64,000 nucleotides of DNA from JAGNGI01 sp035448825 (GTDB taxonomy: Bacteria > Fidelibacterota > UBA2242): positions 1-64,000 of the forward strand of contig DAOTJS010000008.1 of the NCBI GenBank assembly GCA_035448825.1. The letters are read 5' to 3'. The position numbers and the translations under genes were made by a program. The notes below the pieces were generated by a model. It was not told the DNA's origin. It made no database searches and saw nothing but the letters and a program-made list of their open reading frames with translations. This document shows positions 9,401 to 18,352 of this stretch, piece by piece (positions within the stretch are counted from its first letter, which is position 1; every line of letters starts with the position of its first letter).

Positions 9401-10383
9401 CTTCACCAAAATATAATTTAAGTCTAAAGGGCAAGGAAATTTATATCCGTACCCTGCTGGCGGAGCAGGAAGGCCTGGTGAGTGGAATGATTACTTTAAC
9501 TGGTCAGGACACAGTTATTTATGAAGGTGATATTGAAGTCGAAAATTTTATTTTCCGCAACGAATTTACCAGTACGAAGAAAACTGTCGTGAACAAACAA
9601 CCTCCAAAAGTTCATTCAATAATGAATTTTCATCTGATTATTCCAGGCAGTCTCGAGATAAAAAATTCACAGTTAGAAGGAGAACTGGAAGGCGATTTCT
9701 GGGTTACGCGCAATGGAGATGAACCGTTCCGTTTTTCGGGTACACTTGATATTCTTAGTGGCAAATTTTTCGCTTATGGTTGGAAATTCGAAATAGTAAG
9801 AGGCTCTATCAATTTTGATCCAGTTGAACTTATTCCAACTCTGGATATTGAAGCCCAAGTCAATCTGGCTTCTTATGGCCTAGCCGATACAACCGCATCT
9901 TCCTCTAAAGGAGATGAAGTTGTGACCGTTTATCTGACAGGCTATTTAGACAATCCTAACATCGAATTTCAATCAACTAGTTATTCCCAGAGCGATATTC
10001 TATTATTTCTGTCCCGGGCTCAAAGTATCGGTTCGGTAACCAATGGGCAGGATCAACTTTCCGCCAGCGCTGCGAGTATCGCTAGCATGTGGTTTGAACG
10101 CCAGTTGGAGCGCAATATCAGCCGGATCAGCGGGCTGGATGATTTTGAATTGCGCACTAACAGCAATCTATTCTCAAGTCAGCAACTCGATCAGTGGAGT
10201 ATAATGCTTGGGCAAAAAATTGCTCCAAATTTATATATAAAATATGAACGTTCTTTTTCTCTGATTGAACCTAATCAGCAATTTGGACTGGAATACCGGA
10301 TCAACCGTAATATGTCAATTGCTGGTACTTATGATCAGGATGGTGGATATAGTATAAATTACCGTTACAAGTATCGCTATTGA
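6466..10383 (+). CDS. tamB: TamB-like translocation/assembly inner membrane protein
   Basis: TamB-family proteins span from the inner membrane to the outer membrane as a long lipid-carrying or assembly-assisting beta-rich groove. This 1305-residue product has one N-terminal membrane anchor (about residues 5-28), then a long repetitive beta-strand region. It ends in a DUF490/TamB C-terminal domain, visible as the stretch around FSGTLDILSGKFFAYGW and the terminal GLEYRINRNMSIAGTYDQ region. The start is taken as the TTG at 6466 because GTTGAGG lies five bases upstream; another TTG at 6445 has no such site. Its stop overlaps the start of the Omp85 gene (TTGA), so the two are translationally coupled. 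This is the classic TamA/TamB pairing. Confidence 0.88.
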   Translation: MKKTIKISIIVIIALVLLISLTGFLILKTDSWKTILVSSANRQLMQNFNLKIEPEGISGNIFYQLKFDRLKITNSNQTELITLSGVNLTYNLKTLLGHNHILNKLSLDTIRLAYPASLDSLLASLPEKKDTLTPTGNFQIENIIMNKCLVADSHYPEKILATIDSLDGSLSLKADTINLQLNSIAFYLKKIDEHFGIKHTEIAMVGKSLEIKNGQISNRGTLAKLNGRISLEKPYASQLRINVIDINPGERFPALSQVFQKDDSFNLNGKVTTADKLIQIDLDFSGNWRGQDLKDGRIAGNINGKQIDLSEITFNSNLEQLQGTVAGRLDSSLIADLHFSGIDVNAWGLSSINTNLQGNVQIKTIGAIPDVDQFDVKIDLQESKIAPLAFNLIQGELVYKDGSLTILDSLYCSLGETEVTIEGSADLKGNNIDARAHFSALNAEMLASVLKVDTLVGVVDGFVEATGTLTGLDLRGWFHGKQFGLPNLKFEESMARFGIVDVRTRKYGDIFVEATDCQTSLIPEKIPLTSLIIHLDGDTTNIQTLKAVGENLDVEAKGYIIQFTDFNLRSIKISRGGNVLQNIDPLAFSLKQDTINIDDVRFRLNEGNLRLSGQVVKGELQSGRLEFANLTIDPINTYLKGSQGVGGELEGVVAYKRDLKGANYVYKINLDDAKLINQTFKNIQLRGQLDNNRLQIENLSVKDSENGLLTGRGFLSCNLKAKNIRSFLASQDSIGLTLDFNRFNLKIINNYLPNLNISGKMDGQVNVFHYLGNPKMNCNLVVSDPVFDKLTGKELTIKGIYQNERFSITEATLADQYGNTRGRGYLPFAISIVPAHFAVLKESPLSFNFSMNTSSPTFMTAYLDFLQEVQGDVSLALSISGTPERPVLSGNVSVKGTTIYLSLLENPITGIDGSALIKDNIFEIVSLTGYMQKSQPSRGVAGFGSRLKSVTWDVLFPPKINYDQPNVAINGTIDFTKLSSPKYNLSLKGKEIYIRTLLAEQEGLVSGMITLTGQDTVIYEGDIEVENFIFRNEFTSTKKTVVNKQPPKVHSIMNFHLIIPGSLEIKNSQLEGELEGDFWVTRNGDEPFRFSGTLDILSGKFFAYGWKFEIVRGSINFDPVELIPTLDIEAQVNLASYGLADTTASSSKGDEVVTVYLTGYLDNPNIEFQSTSYSQSDILLFLSRAQSIGSVTNGQDQLSASAASIASMWFERQLERNISRISGLDDFELRTNSNLFSSQQLDQWSIMLGQKIAPNLYIKYERSFSLIEPNQQFGLEYRINRNMSIAGTYDQDGGYSINYRYKYRY

Positions 10384-12224
10384 AAATTCTACGCGGAAAT
10401 TTTCGGTTATATTGTTTAACCTTAATCACTTTGATTTTTTTATGGGTAGAATCGCTTTTTCCCAAAAGTGAGTTTAAGGCTACCAAATATTATGTAAATA
10501 AAATAATCCTGGTTGGAAACCAACAATTTTCCTCTAAGCAACTTAAGAAACAAATTAATCTAAGAGAGACAACTTTTTGGCGTAAGCAGAGCTTTACCCG
10601 GCAACTACTTGAACTAGACCGTCTCAACATTGAATCGTTTTACATTAAACAGGGTTATCTTTACTGTTCGGTTAAAGATTCATTTGTAATCCATTCTAAT
10701 AACCGTGTTGATGTTTTTTTTAATATCAATGAGGGTCAACTATATATTCTCAAAGATGTAATTATTAACGGAGCAGAATCCCTCAGCGAGAAAAAAATTC
10801 TCAAACTTCTCGATCATAAAATTAATGCACCTTACAATCCGATTCAAATCCGCAATGGCATAAAAAACATTATTAATGAATACGCTAATATCGGCCGACC
10901 CTTCACAACTATTTCAGATTCACTGGAAATAAATAATGATATTCGACTGCATCTGATCATTCATGAGTCCGAACCTATTTATATTAACCAGGTTACTATT
11001 GTCAATAACAAATTAGTCAAAGAAGAACCAATCCGACGGGAAATAGCACTACAACCGGGCGACCTTTACTCTTTGAAGAAGATTGAATTGTCAAAAAGGC
11101 ATATCTTTGAGACCGGTCTTTTCTCAAGTGTCAACATTCGTCTGGCTGATATTGATACAGTCCACAACAAGGTTAATCTTATGGTCGATGTGCGTGAACT
11201 GGATATGCATTATCTTGGCTTAGACTTTGGTCTCGGTCAGGATCGCGGTCTAAAGGAAGGTAATGAACCTTATACTTCTCTGAAAGCTACCGGTCAATGG
11301 CTAAATCGTAATATCGGCGGACGTGGCAGCCGCCTGGGCCTGAAAGCGGAAGGAGCGCTTAATATAGATACTGAAACGGGACTTTCTCAGCCTCGTCTGT
11401 CAGGATCGGCTACCTGGATCGAACCTTGGCTGCTGGGATTCCGCTCCTCTAATTCCTTTACTTTATTCGCCGAGACCCAAAGTTTCGATTTGGCAAAAAA
11501 CTACTATCAGACTAATTATGGTGGTGAAATTGCCCTGATCTATCAACCAGAAAGACGTCTATATTTCAAAACCGGAATAGCGCCGCAGGTGATCGAATCC
11601 AATTCGCAAAGCGGCTTTACTAGAAATGAGGAAGTGGCAGCTACCTTAGATTTTCGTCGCGATAACCGTGATAACTTCCTCTTCCCCAAAAATGGGACAT
11701 ATTTTACGGTAAGCGGCAAAATTGCTTTAGTCGCTGGTAAGCCAACCGATTACTATAAAGTTGAACCTTCTTTCAGTCAATATTTCCATGTCTTTGGACC
11801 GGTCGTTCTGGCATATCGGGCAAAAATTGGTATTGTAGCTCATTTAAAAGCCGGGCAACCGACTCCAGAGTATGAAAAATTTTATCTTGGTGGCGCTACC
11901 AGTTTGCGCGCCTGGCCGGATAATAAATTTGAACCCGACCATATTGATCCCGCTGGTTATAATTTCAAAGGTTTGACCAGCGTTGAAGTTCGCTTTCCAT
12001 TGTTCTGGCTTCTTGGCGGAGAAATTTTTATGGATGGCGGCAATTTAGCAGGCGAGCCTGACTTTTCTGAATTTTTTAAGACATACCGTTGGAATTATGG
12101 ATTTGGCCTAACTCTTGCTACTCCCTTAGGGCCGATTAGGATTGACTATGCGATTAAAGTCCCTAAGAAGAATGAAGAAAAACAACCCGGGAGATTCCAG
12201 TTGGGAATCCCCTATGCATTCTAA
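10380..12224 (+). CDS. Omp85/BamA-family outer membrane protein (TamA-like)
   Basis: A 614-residue outer membrane assembly protein. After an N-terminal hydrophobic signal (about residues 8-28) come POTRA-like repeats (about 33-270). A C-terminal 16-strand-type barrel follows, with a typical GGATSLRAWPDN lid-lock motif and an end at PLGPIRIDYAIK and LGIPYAF. The number of POTRA domains (about three) and the direct coupling to a TamB-like gene favour a TamA role over BamA. It starts at TTG, overlapping the tamB-like stop. No second Omp85 gene is in the window for comparison, so a BamA-like role is not excluded. Confidence 0.85.
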   Translation: MKILRGNFRLYCLTLITLIFLWVESLFPKSEFKATKYYVNKIILVGNQQFSSKQLKKQINLRETTFWRKQSFTRQLLELDRLNIESFYIKQGYLYCSVKDSFVIHSNNRVDVFFNINEGQLYILKDVIINGAESLSEKKILKLLDHKINAPYNPIQIRNGIKNIINEYANIGRPFTTISDSLEINNDIRLHLIIHESEPIYINQVTIVNNKLVKEEPIRREIALQPGDLYSLKKIELSKRHIFETGLFSSVNIRLADIDTVHNKVNLMVDVRELDMHYLGLDFGLGQDRGLKEGNEPYTSLKATGQWLNRNIGGRGSRLGLKAEGALNIDTETGLSQPRLSGSATWIEPWLLGFRSSNSFTLFAETQSFDLAKNYYQTNYGGEIALIYQPERRLYFKTGIAPQVIESNSQSGFTRNEEVAATLDFRRDNRDNFLFPKNGTYFTVSGKIALVAGKPTDYYKVEPSFSQYFHVFGPVVLAYRAKIGIVAHLKAGQPTPEYEKFYLGGATSLRAWPDNKFEPDHIDPAGYNFKGLTSVEVRFPLFWLLGGEIFMDGGNLAGEPDFSEFFKTYRWNYGFGLTLATPLGPIRIDYAIKVPKKNEEKQPGRFQLGIPYAF

Positions 12225-12236
12225 GGAGGATATGCA

Positions 12237-14849
12237 ATGTATTCAAATGAAAGATTTACTATAAAAGCTCAAGAAGTTGTCCAAAATGCCATTAATATCG
12301 CTCAGCGGCTTTCCAATCAGGCGATTGAGCCGGAACATTTTCTATATGCAATTTTGACCACACCAGAAAATACTGGCCAATTGATCCTGAACAAACTAAT
12401 TGGTAATGCCGATCTTTTCACTCGTAGCGTTGAAAATCTTCTGAATACTTTTCCCAAAGTCAGTGGCAGTGGTCAATCTTATTTAAGCAATGCCTCCAAT
12501 AAAATGTTGCAGGTAGCGGAAGATCAAGCCAAGCAATTTCAGGATGAATACCTCAGCGCCGAGCATCTTCTATTAGGCATAACAGAAGTTGCTAAAGGCG
12601 AATTGAAAAATTTATTGAAGAAAAATGGCATAACTAATGAAACTATTCTGACTGCTCTGAAAGAAGTCCGCGGTACTCAAACTGTCACTGATCAGTCTCC
12701 GGAAGATAAGTATCAAGCATTGAAAAAATATTGCCGCGATCTCAACGAATTAGCCCGGCGCGGTAAACTTGATCCGGTCATTGGACGCGAGGAGGAAATT
12801 CGACGAGTTTTACAAGTGCTGGCGCGCCGCACTAAGAATAACCCAGTGCTTATTGGTGAAGCTGGCGTCGGCAAAACGGCTATCGCCGAAGGTTTAGCTT
12901 TGAGGATTGTTTCCCAGGATGTCCCGGAGAGTTTCCGAAATAAGCGTATTCTGGCGCTGGATATGGGAGCTTTGATAGCCGGAGCCAAGTTCCGGGGCGA
13001 ATTCGAGGATCGCTTAAAAGCAGTTATGCGGGAAATTTCCGAAGCCCAGGGAACGATCATTTTATTCATTGATGAAATTCATACGATCGTAGGAGCCGGT
13101 GCGGCTGAGGGAGCCGTTGATGCCTCCAACCTGTTGAAACCGGCTCTGGCGCGTGGTGATCTTCGTTGTATTGCGGCTACTACTTTCAGCGAATACCGAA
13201 AATATATCGAAAAAGACAAGGCGCTCGAACGCCGTTTTCAGCCGGTTTTGATTGATGAACCTTCGATCGAGGATTCGATTTCCATTCTGCGCGGCTTAAA
13301 GGAAAGATACGAGAATCACCATGGCATTCGGATTACCGATGCGGCTCTGGTTGCGGCGGTTGAATTATCGGCTCGTTATATCACAGATCGTTTTCTACCG
13401 GATAAAGCCATTGATTTGATTGATGAAGCCGCCAGCCGTCTGCGCCTTGAAATAGATTCTCTGCCAGCCGAACTGGATGAGGTCGAACGCAAGATTAGCC
13501 AGCTGGAGATCGAAAGTCGGGCGCTCGCAAAAGAAAAGGATATTGAAGAATCCCGCCAGAGATACGAAAAAATTCAGCAGGAGTTGGCACAGTTGAAAGA
13601 CGAAGCCGCCGTTCTGCGCGCCCGCTGGCAAAACGAAAAAAAACATATTACTGCCATCAGCGAGCTAAAGAAGCAAATTGAAGCGAAAAAACTCGAAGCC
13701 GAGCAAGCCGAACGAGAAGGCAACTGGGAAAGAGCCGCCCAGCTTAAACATTATGAGCTGGTCGAGCTAAATAAACAATTGGAAGCCGAGAAAGAAACTC
13801 TGAAAAATATCTCAGACAAACGGGCACTTTTGCGAGAAGAAGTTACAGAAGAAGATATTGCTGAAATCGTATCCAAGTGGACTCATATTCCGGTTTCCCG
13901 TTTGGTTGAAGGCGAACGTGAAAAACTTTTAAAAATGGAAGAAAAACTGCATGAACGAGTAGTCGGACAAGATGAAGCGATCAAGGCTGTCAGTAATGCC
14001 GTCCGCCGGGCTCGCGCCGGTCTGCAAGACGAAAACCGTCCGTTGGCTTCCTTTATTTTTACCGGCTCGACTGGTGTCGGTAAAACCGAACTGGCTAAAG
14101 CACTGGCTGAATTTCTTTTCAATGATGAAAATGCTATGATTCGCATTGATATGTCGGAATATATGGAAAAACACTCCGTTTCGCGTCTAATCGGCGCCCC
14201 GCCCGGCTATGTCGGCTACGAAGAAGGCGGTCAGCTGACGGAAGCCGTGCGTCGCAAACCCTATTCCGTTATCTTGCTGGATGAAATCGAAAAGGCACAT
14301 AGCGACGTTTTTAACATTTTACTGCAAGTTCTGGAAGACGGCCGCCTAACCGATAATAAAGGAAACGTCGCTAATTTCAAAAATAGCATAATCATCATGA
14401 CCTCAAACCTAGGCTCAGACCTGATTATGAGACAGGCTGGCGAGGTAGACGAGAATAACATTGATGTCATTTATGCCAATATCCAGGAAACAATCCTATC
14501 GCAACTGCGACAAATTCTCAAACCGGAATTTTTGAACCGAATTGACGAAATCATCGTCTTTAAACCGCTTTTACCTAAAGAAATTCGTGAAGTGGTAAGA
14601 TTGCAATTCAATCGCTTGATAGAACGTGTTAAAACTCGTGGAATTCAGGTCAAATTGTCAGATGAAGCTTGTGATCTAATTGCCAAAGCTGGCTGGGATC
14701 CAGCCTTCGGTGCACGACCAATCAAACGCATTATCCAGAAACAGGTTCTTGATCCACTTGCCCTTGAAATTCTGGGAGATAAAATTAAGCCCGGTGATAC
14801 GGTCAATGTCGAAATTAAAGATGGCAAAATCCATTTTGCCAAAAGCTAA
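12237..14849 (+). CDS. clpB: ATP-dependent disaggregase ClpB
   Basis: ClpB is a hexameric Hsp100 that threads aggregated proteins together with DnaK. The 870-residue protein has the Clp N-domain (1-145), first AAA module with Walker A GEAGVGKTAIAEG near residue 204, and the ClpB-specific coiled-coil middle domain (about 405-530, many KE/EL heptads). The second AAA module has GSTGVGKTELAKAL near residue 610 and GAPPGYVGYEEGGQLT, and a D2-small domain follows. It lacks a ClpP-docking IGF loop, as expected for ClpB. The start is certain, with AAGGAGG seven bases upstream. It follows the Omp85 gene by 12 bp. Confidence 0.97.
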   Translation: MYSNERFTIKAQEVVQNAINIAQRLSNQAIEPEHFLYAILTTPENTGQLILNKLIGNADLFTRSVENLLNTFPKVSGSGQSYLSNASNKMLQVAEDQAKQFQDEYLSAEHLLLGITEVAKGELKNLLKKNGITNETILTALKEVRGTQTVTDQSPEDKYQALKKYCRDLNELARRGKLDPVIGREEEIRRVLQVLARRTKNNPVLIGEAGVGKTAIAEGLALRIVSQDVPESFRNKRILALDMGALIAGAKFRGEFEDRLKAVMREISEAQGTIILFIDEIHTIVGAGAAEGAVDASNLLKPALARGDLRCIAATTFSEYRKYIEKDKALERRFQPVLIDEPSIEDSISILRGLKERYENHHGIRITDAALVAAVELSARYITDRFLPDKAIDLIDEAASRLRLEIDSLPAELDEVERKISQLEIESRALAKEKDIEESRQRYEKIQQELAQLKDEAAVLRARWQNEKKHITAISELKKQIEAKKLEAEQAEREGNWERAAQLKHYELVELNKQLEAEKETLKNISDKRALLREEVTEEDIAEIVSKWTHIPVSRLVEGEREKLLKMEEKLHERVVGQDEAIKAVSNAVRRARAGLQDENRPLASFIFTGSTGVGKTELAKALAEFLFNDENAMIRIDMSEYMEKHSVSRLIGAPPGYVGYEEGGQLTEAVRRKPYSVILLDEIEKAHSDVFNILLQVLEDGRLTDNKGNVANFKNSIIIMTSNLGSDLIMRQAGEVDENNIDVIYANIQETILSQLRQILKPEFLNRIDEIIVFKPLLPKEIREVVRLQFNRLIERVKTRGIQVKLSDEACDLIAKAGWDPAFGARPIKRIIQKQVLDPLALEILGDKIKPGDTVNVEIKDGKIHFAKS

Positions 14850-14960
14850 CCGTTAGAGGAACATTTCAAATTGCTGTTCCGTTAAAGCCAATTTATCGTG
14901 CGAAACCTGCTAATTTATAGGTTCTTGATATTAACCGATTTTTTTTGGAGGAATTGGGTT

Positions 14961-15473
14961 ATGCGTCGAATATTGATTGCACTGCTGATAACAGGAATGT
15001 CTGCATTTCTGATAAACTGTAGTAAACCGGACGACACAGCTTTGGGGTATTGGGATAATGCGGTCGTCCTCTTTAATCAGTCTGATTATCCGGGATGTAT
15101 CAAACAATACCAAAAAATCATCAAATATTTCCCCGATGACAGTCTGGCAGTACCGGCTATGTTTGCGATGGCTGAGGTTTATAAAAATAACCTTAATGAT
15201 GCAAACGAGGCAATCAAAATTTATAAAAAAATTATGCTAGAATATAAAAATTCCGAACAAGTGGCTAATGCTCATTTTATGATCGGATATGTTTACGCCA
15301 ATGAGATTAAAGATTTAAAGCAAGCCGAGAAGTATTATAAGTCATTCTTGCAAAAGTATCCTAACCATATTCTGGCGCCCTCGGCTGAATGGGAGTTGCA
15401 AAATCTTGGCAAAGACCTGGATGAGATTCCGGAATTACAGAAAATAACCCAAGAAAACCAGCCTGCGGAGTAA
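14961..15473 (+). CDS. TPR-repeat lipoprotein
   Basis: A 170-residue protein with a lipoprotein signal ending in LINC (Cys20), followed by several TPR-like helix pairs (about residues 30-150). These are seen as the repeated pattern of Y/A/A positions in FNQSDYPGCIKQYQKIIKYFP and AEKYYKSFLQKYPNHILAPSA. The layout resembles BamD or YbgF-type periplasmic scaffold proteins. The ATG at 14961 is preferred because GGAGG is nine bases upstream; an in-frame start at 14898 would put the signal peptide internally. It lies 5 bp before the MoxR gene and probably belongs to that operon. Specific partner unknown. Confidence 0.8.
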   Translation: MRRILIALLITGMSAFLINCSKPDDTALGYWDNAVVLFNQSDYPGCIKQYQKIIKYFPDDSLAVPAMFAMAEVYKNNLNDANEAIKIYKKIMLEYKNSEQVANAHFMIGYVYANEIKDLKQAEKYYKSFLQKYPNHILAPSAEWELQNLGKDLDEIPELQKITQENQPAE

Positions 15474-15478
15474 AAACT

Positions 15479-16471
15479 ATGACCTTCAATTTGGCGGAAA
15501 TGAATGAACGCATTCAACGGGAAAGTGCCTTTATCTCCAAAATAAAAAATGAAATGGCGAAGGTGATCGTTGGGCAGGAGCAGATGATCGAACGTATGCT
15601 GATTGGTCTGCTATGCAATGGCCACATTTTATTTGAAGGTGTGCCCGGCCTTGCCAAGTCATTGGCTGTCAGCACGCTGGCTAAAATTATCCAGGTCAAC
15701 TTTCGCCGCATTCAGTTTACCCCAGACCTCTTGCCAGCGGATCTGGTCGGGACGATGATTTATAATCAAAAAACCGGAACTTTCGAAACCAAACGTGGCC
15801 CAATTTTTAGCAATATCATATTGGCTGATGAAATTAACCGCTCGCCCGCTAAAGTGCAGTCGGCTTTGCTGGAAGCTATGCAGGAACGCCAGGTGACAAT
15901 CGGCGAAACTAGTCACCCACTGGACGACCCATTTATGGTTTTGGCAACGCAAAATCCGATTGAACAAGAGGGAACCTATCCTCTGCCCGAGGCGCAGGTT
16001 GACCGTTTTATGCTCAAAGTGATTGTTAATTATCCGCAGAAAGATGAGGAGCTTGACATCGTCAAACGCATGGCGCGCAATGCTCCCATTCCAGCAGTTA
16101 ATCCGGTTATTACGGCGGAAGATATTCGGCGCGCTCGCCAAACCGTTGATGAAATTTACATCGATGAAAAAATTCATAAATATATCGTTGATTTGGTTTT
16201 TGCGACACGCGACCCGAAGGCGGTCAATCTGGCGGACATCGCTGATTTGATTCAATACGGGGCTTCGCCGCGCGCCTCGATCTTCTTGGCTATGGCTGGT
16301 AAAGCGCAGGCTTTTATCGAAGGTCGCGGTTATGTCACGCCGGAAGACATTCGCTCGGTTATCTGGGATGTTATGCGCCACCGCATTATCCTGACTTTCG
16401 AGGCTGAAGCCGAAGAAGTGACAGTCGAGGAAATTATCAGGCGTATCATTGAAACGGTCGCAGTACCGTAA
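15479..16471 (+). CDS. MoxR-family AAA+ ATPase
   Basis: MoxR ATPases act as chaperones for complexes that contain VWA-domain proteins. The 330-residue product has Walker A GVPGLAKS (about residue 53), Walker B ILADEINRSPAKVQSALLEAM, sensor LATQNPIEQEGTYPLPEAQ and arginine finger DRFM. The Walker A has Ser in place of the usual Thr. It is followed 26 bp later by a DUF58 protein, the standard MoxR partner. A long open frame on the opposite strand is only a shadow. Confidence 0.94.
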   Translation: MTFNLAEMNERIQRESAFISKIKNEMAKVIVGQEQMIERMLIGLLCNGHILFEGVPGLAKSLAVSTLAKIIQVNFRRIQFTPDLLPADLVGTMIYNQKTGTFETKRGPIFSNIILADEINRSPAKVQSALLEAMQERQVTIGETSHPLDDPFMVLATQNPIEQEGTYPLPEAQVDRFMLKVIVNYPQKDEELDIVKRMARNAPIPAVNPVITAEDIRRARQTVDEIYIDEKIHKYIVDLVFATRDPKAVNLADIADLIQYGASPRASIFLAMAGKAQAFIEGRGYVTPEDIRSVIWDVMRHRIILTFEAEAEEVTVEEIIRRIIETVAVP

Positions 16472-16497
16472 TTTATTTTTCGAAATATTATCTCGTT

Positions 16498-17376
16498 ATG
16501 CTGCCTAAAGAAATTCTCAAACAGGTTCGTCAGATTGAATTACGCACTCGACACCTTGTCAATGATGTTTTCAGCGGAGAGTACCATTCGGTCTTCAAAG
16601 GACGCGGTATGGAATTTTCGGAGGTGCGTGAATACCAGTATGGCGATGATTTCCGTTCCATTGATTGGAATGTGACCGCCCGTTATGCTCATCCCTATAT
16701 AAAAATTCAAGAAGAAGAGCGTGAACTGAACGTTATGCTGGCGGTAGATGCCTCGCGCTCGAACGCTTTCGGTTCGCAGGGTAAGTTCAAGAACGAAATT
16801 GCGGCTGAAATTTGTGCGCTTTTAGCTTTCTCAGCAATAAAAAATAACGATAAAGTCGGTCTGCTGATCTTCACCGATCAAGTCGAGAAGTTCATTCCGC
16901 CTCGTAAAGGCAAATCACATACTTTACGCGTGATTCGGGAAGTGCTCTACTATCAGCCGCAATCACCTCGCACCGATATCAAATCCGGACTGGAGTTTCT
17001 GCTGAAAGGCCTCAAGCGGCGCGCTATCGTCTTTCTGGTTTCTGATTTCAATGACGAAAATTTCGCTAAGCCTTTAAGAGTATTGAACAAAAAACATGAT
17101 GTTATCGCAATTTATCTCCAGGATGCTCGCGATAAAATACTACCGCCGGTCGGCTTGTTGAATTTGAAAGATGCTGAAACCGAAACTGAAGTCTGGGTGG
17201 ACACTTCCGACCGCGCATTCCTCGAACAGTATGCCGATTTAGTCGAACAACAGCGTCAAAATCTGCGTGATATGGCGCGTGGTATGAACTTGGATTTGAT
17301 CGAAATTGATACCGCCGCTTCTTACGTTGATCCTCTGGTTAAATTTTTTAAGATGCGGGAGCAAAGATTAAGGTGA
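16498..17376 (+). CDS. DUF58 VWA-like protein
   Basis: A 292-residue DUF58 family protein, the usual genetic partner of MoxR. The family signature GRGMEFSEVREYQYGDD is followed by RSIDWNVTARYAHPYIK at about residues 38-65. A VWA-like fold follows with a metal-site-like DxSxS in VDASRS (about 83-88). The function is thought to be assembly or regulation of envelope complexes in Bat-type operons, but is unproven. It has no signal peptide, so it is predicted cytoplasmic. It sits 1 bp before the next gene, whose start overlaps its Shine-Dalgarno-bearing tail. Confidence 0.93.
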   Translation: MLPKEILKQVRQIELRTRHLVNDVFSGEYHSVFKGRGMEFSEVREYQYGDDFRSIDWNVTARYAHPYIKIQEEERELNVMLAVDASRSNAFGSQGKFKNEIAAEICALLAFSAIKNNDKVGLLIFTDQVEKFIPPRKGKSHTLRVIREVLYYQPQSPRTDIKSGLEFLLKGLKRRAIVFLVSDFNDENFAKPLRVLNKKHDVIAIYLQDARDKILPPVGLLNLKDAETETEVWVDTSDRAFLEQYADLVEQQRQNLRDMARGMNLDLIEIDTAASYVDPLVKFFKMREQRLR

Positions 17377-17377
17377 T

Positions 17378-18352
17378 TTGAAACTCAATTTTTCAATGCA
17401 GTTAAGTCGCTCAAAATTCAACCTTCTCATCTTATTTACTTTTGTTTTCATTTTATTTCAATTTACCTCAGCCCAGAACTCTGGGATTATTATCCAAACC
17501 AGCCTTGATACTACCATCGCAACGATCGGCGATCACTTGCATTTGAAAATCAACCTGCGCTATCCGACTGGGACGGTTTTTGAATTACCGGTAGTCGAGG
17601 AAACGCTCGGCCAATTGGAAGTAATTGACAACCGACTTTCGCAACCACGCCAGAAGGGTAAAATTTATGAGCAAGAGTGGCTGTTGACCCTTGCCGTCTT
17701 CGATACTGGACAGATTACAATTCCAGCCCTGGAAATCAAAGCTCGTCCGGTGGATGATACCACCCGCGTGCTGATTTTTCAAACCGAGCCGAAAACCGTG
17801 CAGGTCTATTCGGTTTTACCTCCGGATAAACGTGAACTGAAAGACATTAAACCACCTTTTCCACTGCGTCGTACAATTTCGACTCGGACTATTTTGCTGA
17901 TAATTTTGCTCCTGCTAATAGCCGGCGGAATTTGGTATTACATACGCTGGAAAAAAGCGCATCCGCCGATCGTTATTGATGAGAAATTTTTGGATCCGCC
18001 CCATATAGTTGCTCTGAATCAGCTGAATATTCTGAAAGAGAAAATGCCAACTACACCGGACGAAACGCGAGAATTTTACTTTCGCATTTCGGAAATCCTG
18101 CGAGAATTTTTGGAACGGCGCTTTTTTATTCGAGCACTGGAAATGACCACAGCTGAAATTGGCGAGGCGTTTGAATTGCTGGACATCGAGCCGGCACTGG
18201 TCACTGAGTGGAAGAAGCTTTTCTTGGAACTGGATGTTGTCAAATATGCCGGTCAAATTCCGGCTGAAAAAGATTTAATGGCAGTATTGGAAAAAGCTTG
18301 CCGTTGTGTTGAACGCACCAAATATGAAGATTTTCTACGGAGGACGATGTGA
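17378..18352 (+). CDS. BatD-like membrane-anchored protein of the MoxR operon
   Basis: A 324-residue protein with an N-terminal signal (about residues 12-32, ending SAQ), a periplasmic beta-rich domain (about 35-150), a single membrane span (171-189) and a helical cytoplasmic tail (about 200-324). This topology and the position after MoxR and DUF58 match the BatD/DUF4381 group. The start is the TTG at 17378, with AAGG four bases upstream, inside the end of the DUF58 gene. Sequence conservation in this family is low, so the call rests on architecture and context. The usual BatA and BatB VWA genes do not follow. Confidence 0.65.
   Translation: MKLNFSMQLSRSKFNLLILFTFVFILFQFTSAQNSGIIIQTSLDTTIATIGDHLHLKINLRYPTGTVFELPVVEETLGQLEVIDNRLSQPRQKGKIYEQEWLLTLAVFDTGQITIPALEIKARPVDDTTRVLIFQTEPKTVQVYSVLPPDKRELKDIKPPFPLRRTISTRTILLIILLLLIAGGIWYYIRWKKAHPPIVIDEKFLDPPHIVALNQLNILKEKMPTTPDETREFYFRISEILREFLERRFFIRALEMTTAEIGEAFELLDIEPALVTEWKKLFLELDVVKYAGQIPAEKDLMAVLEKACRCVERTKYEDFLRRTM

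Noticed and set aside
15659..16381. A 240-codon open frame on the minus strand opposite the MoxR gene.
   Set aside because: It lies fully antisense to a clear AAA+ gene, has no recognisable domain and no good start signal; it is a reading-frame shadow.
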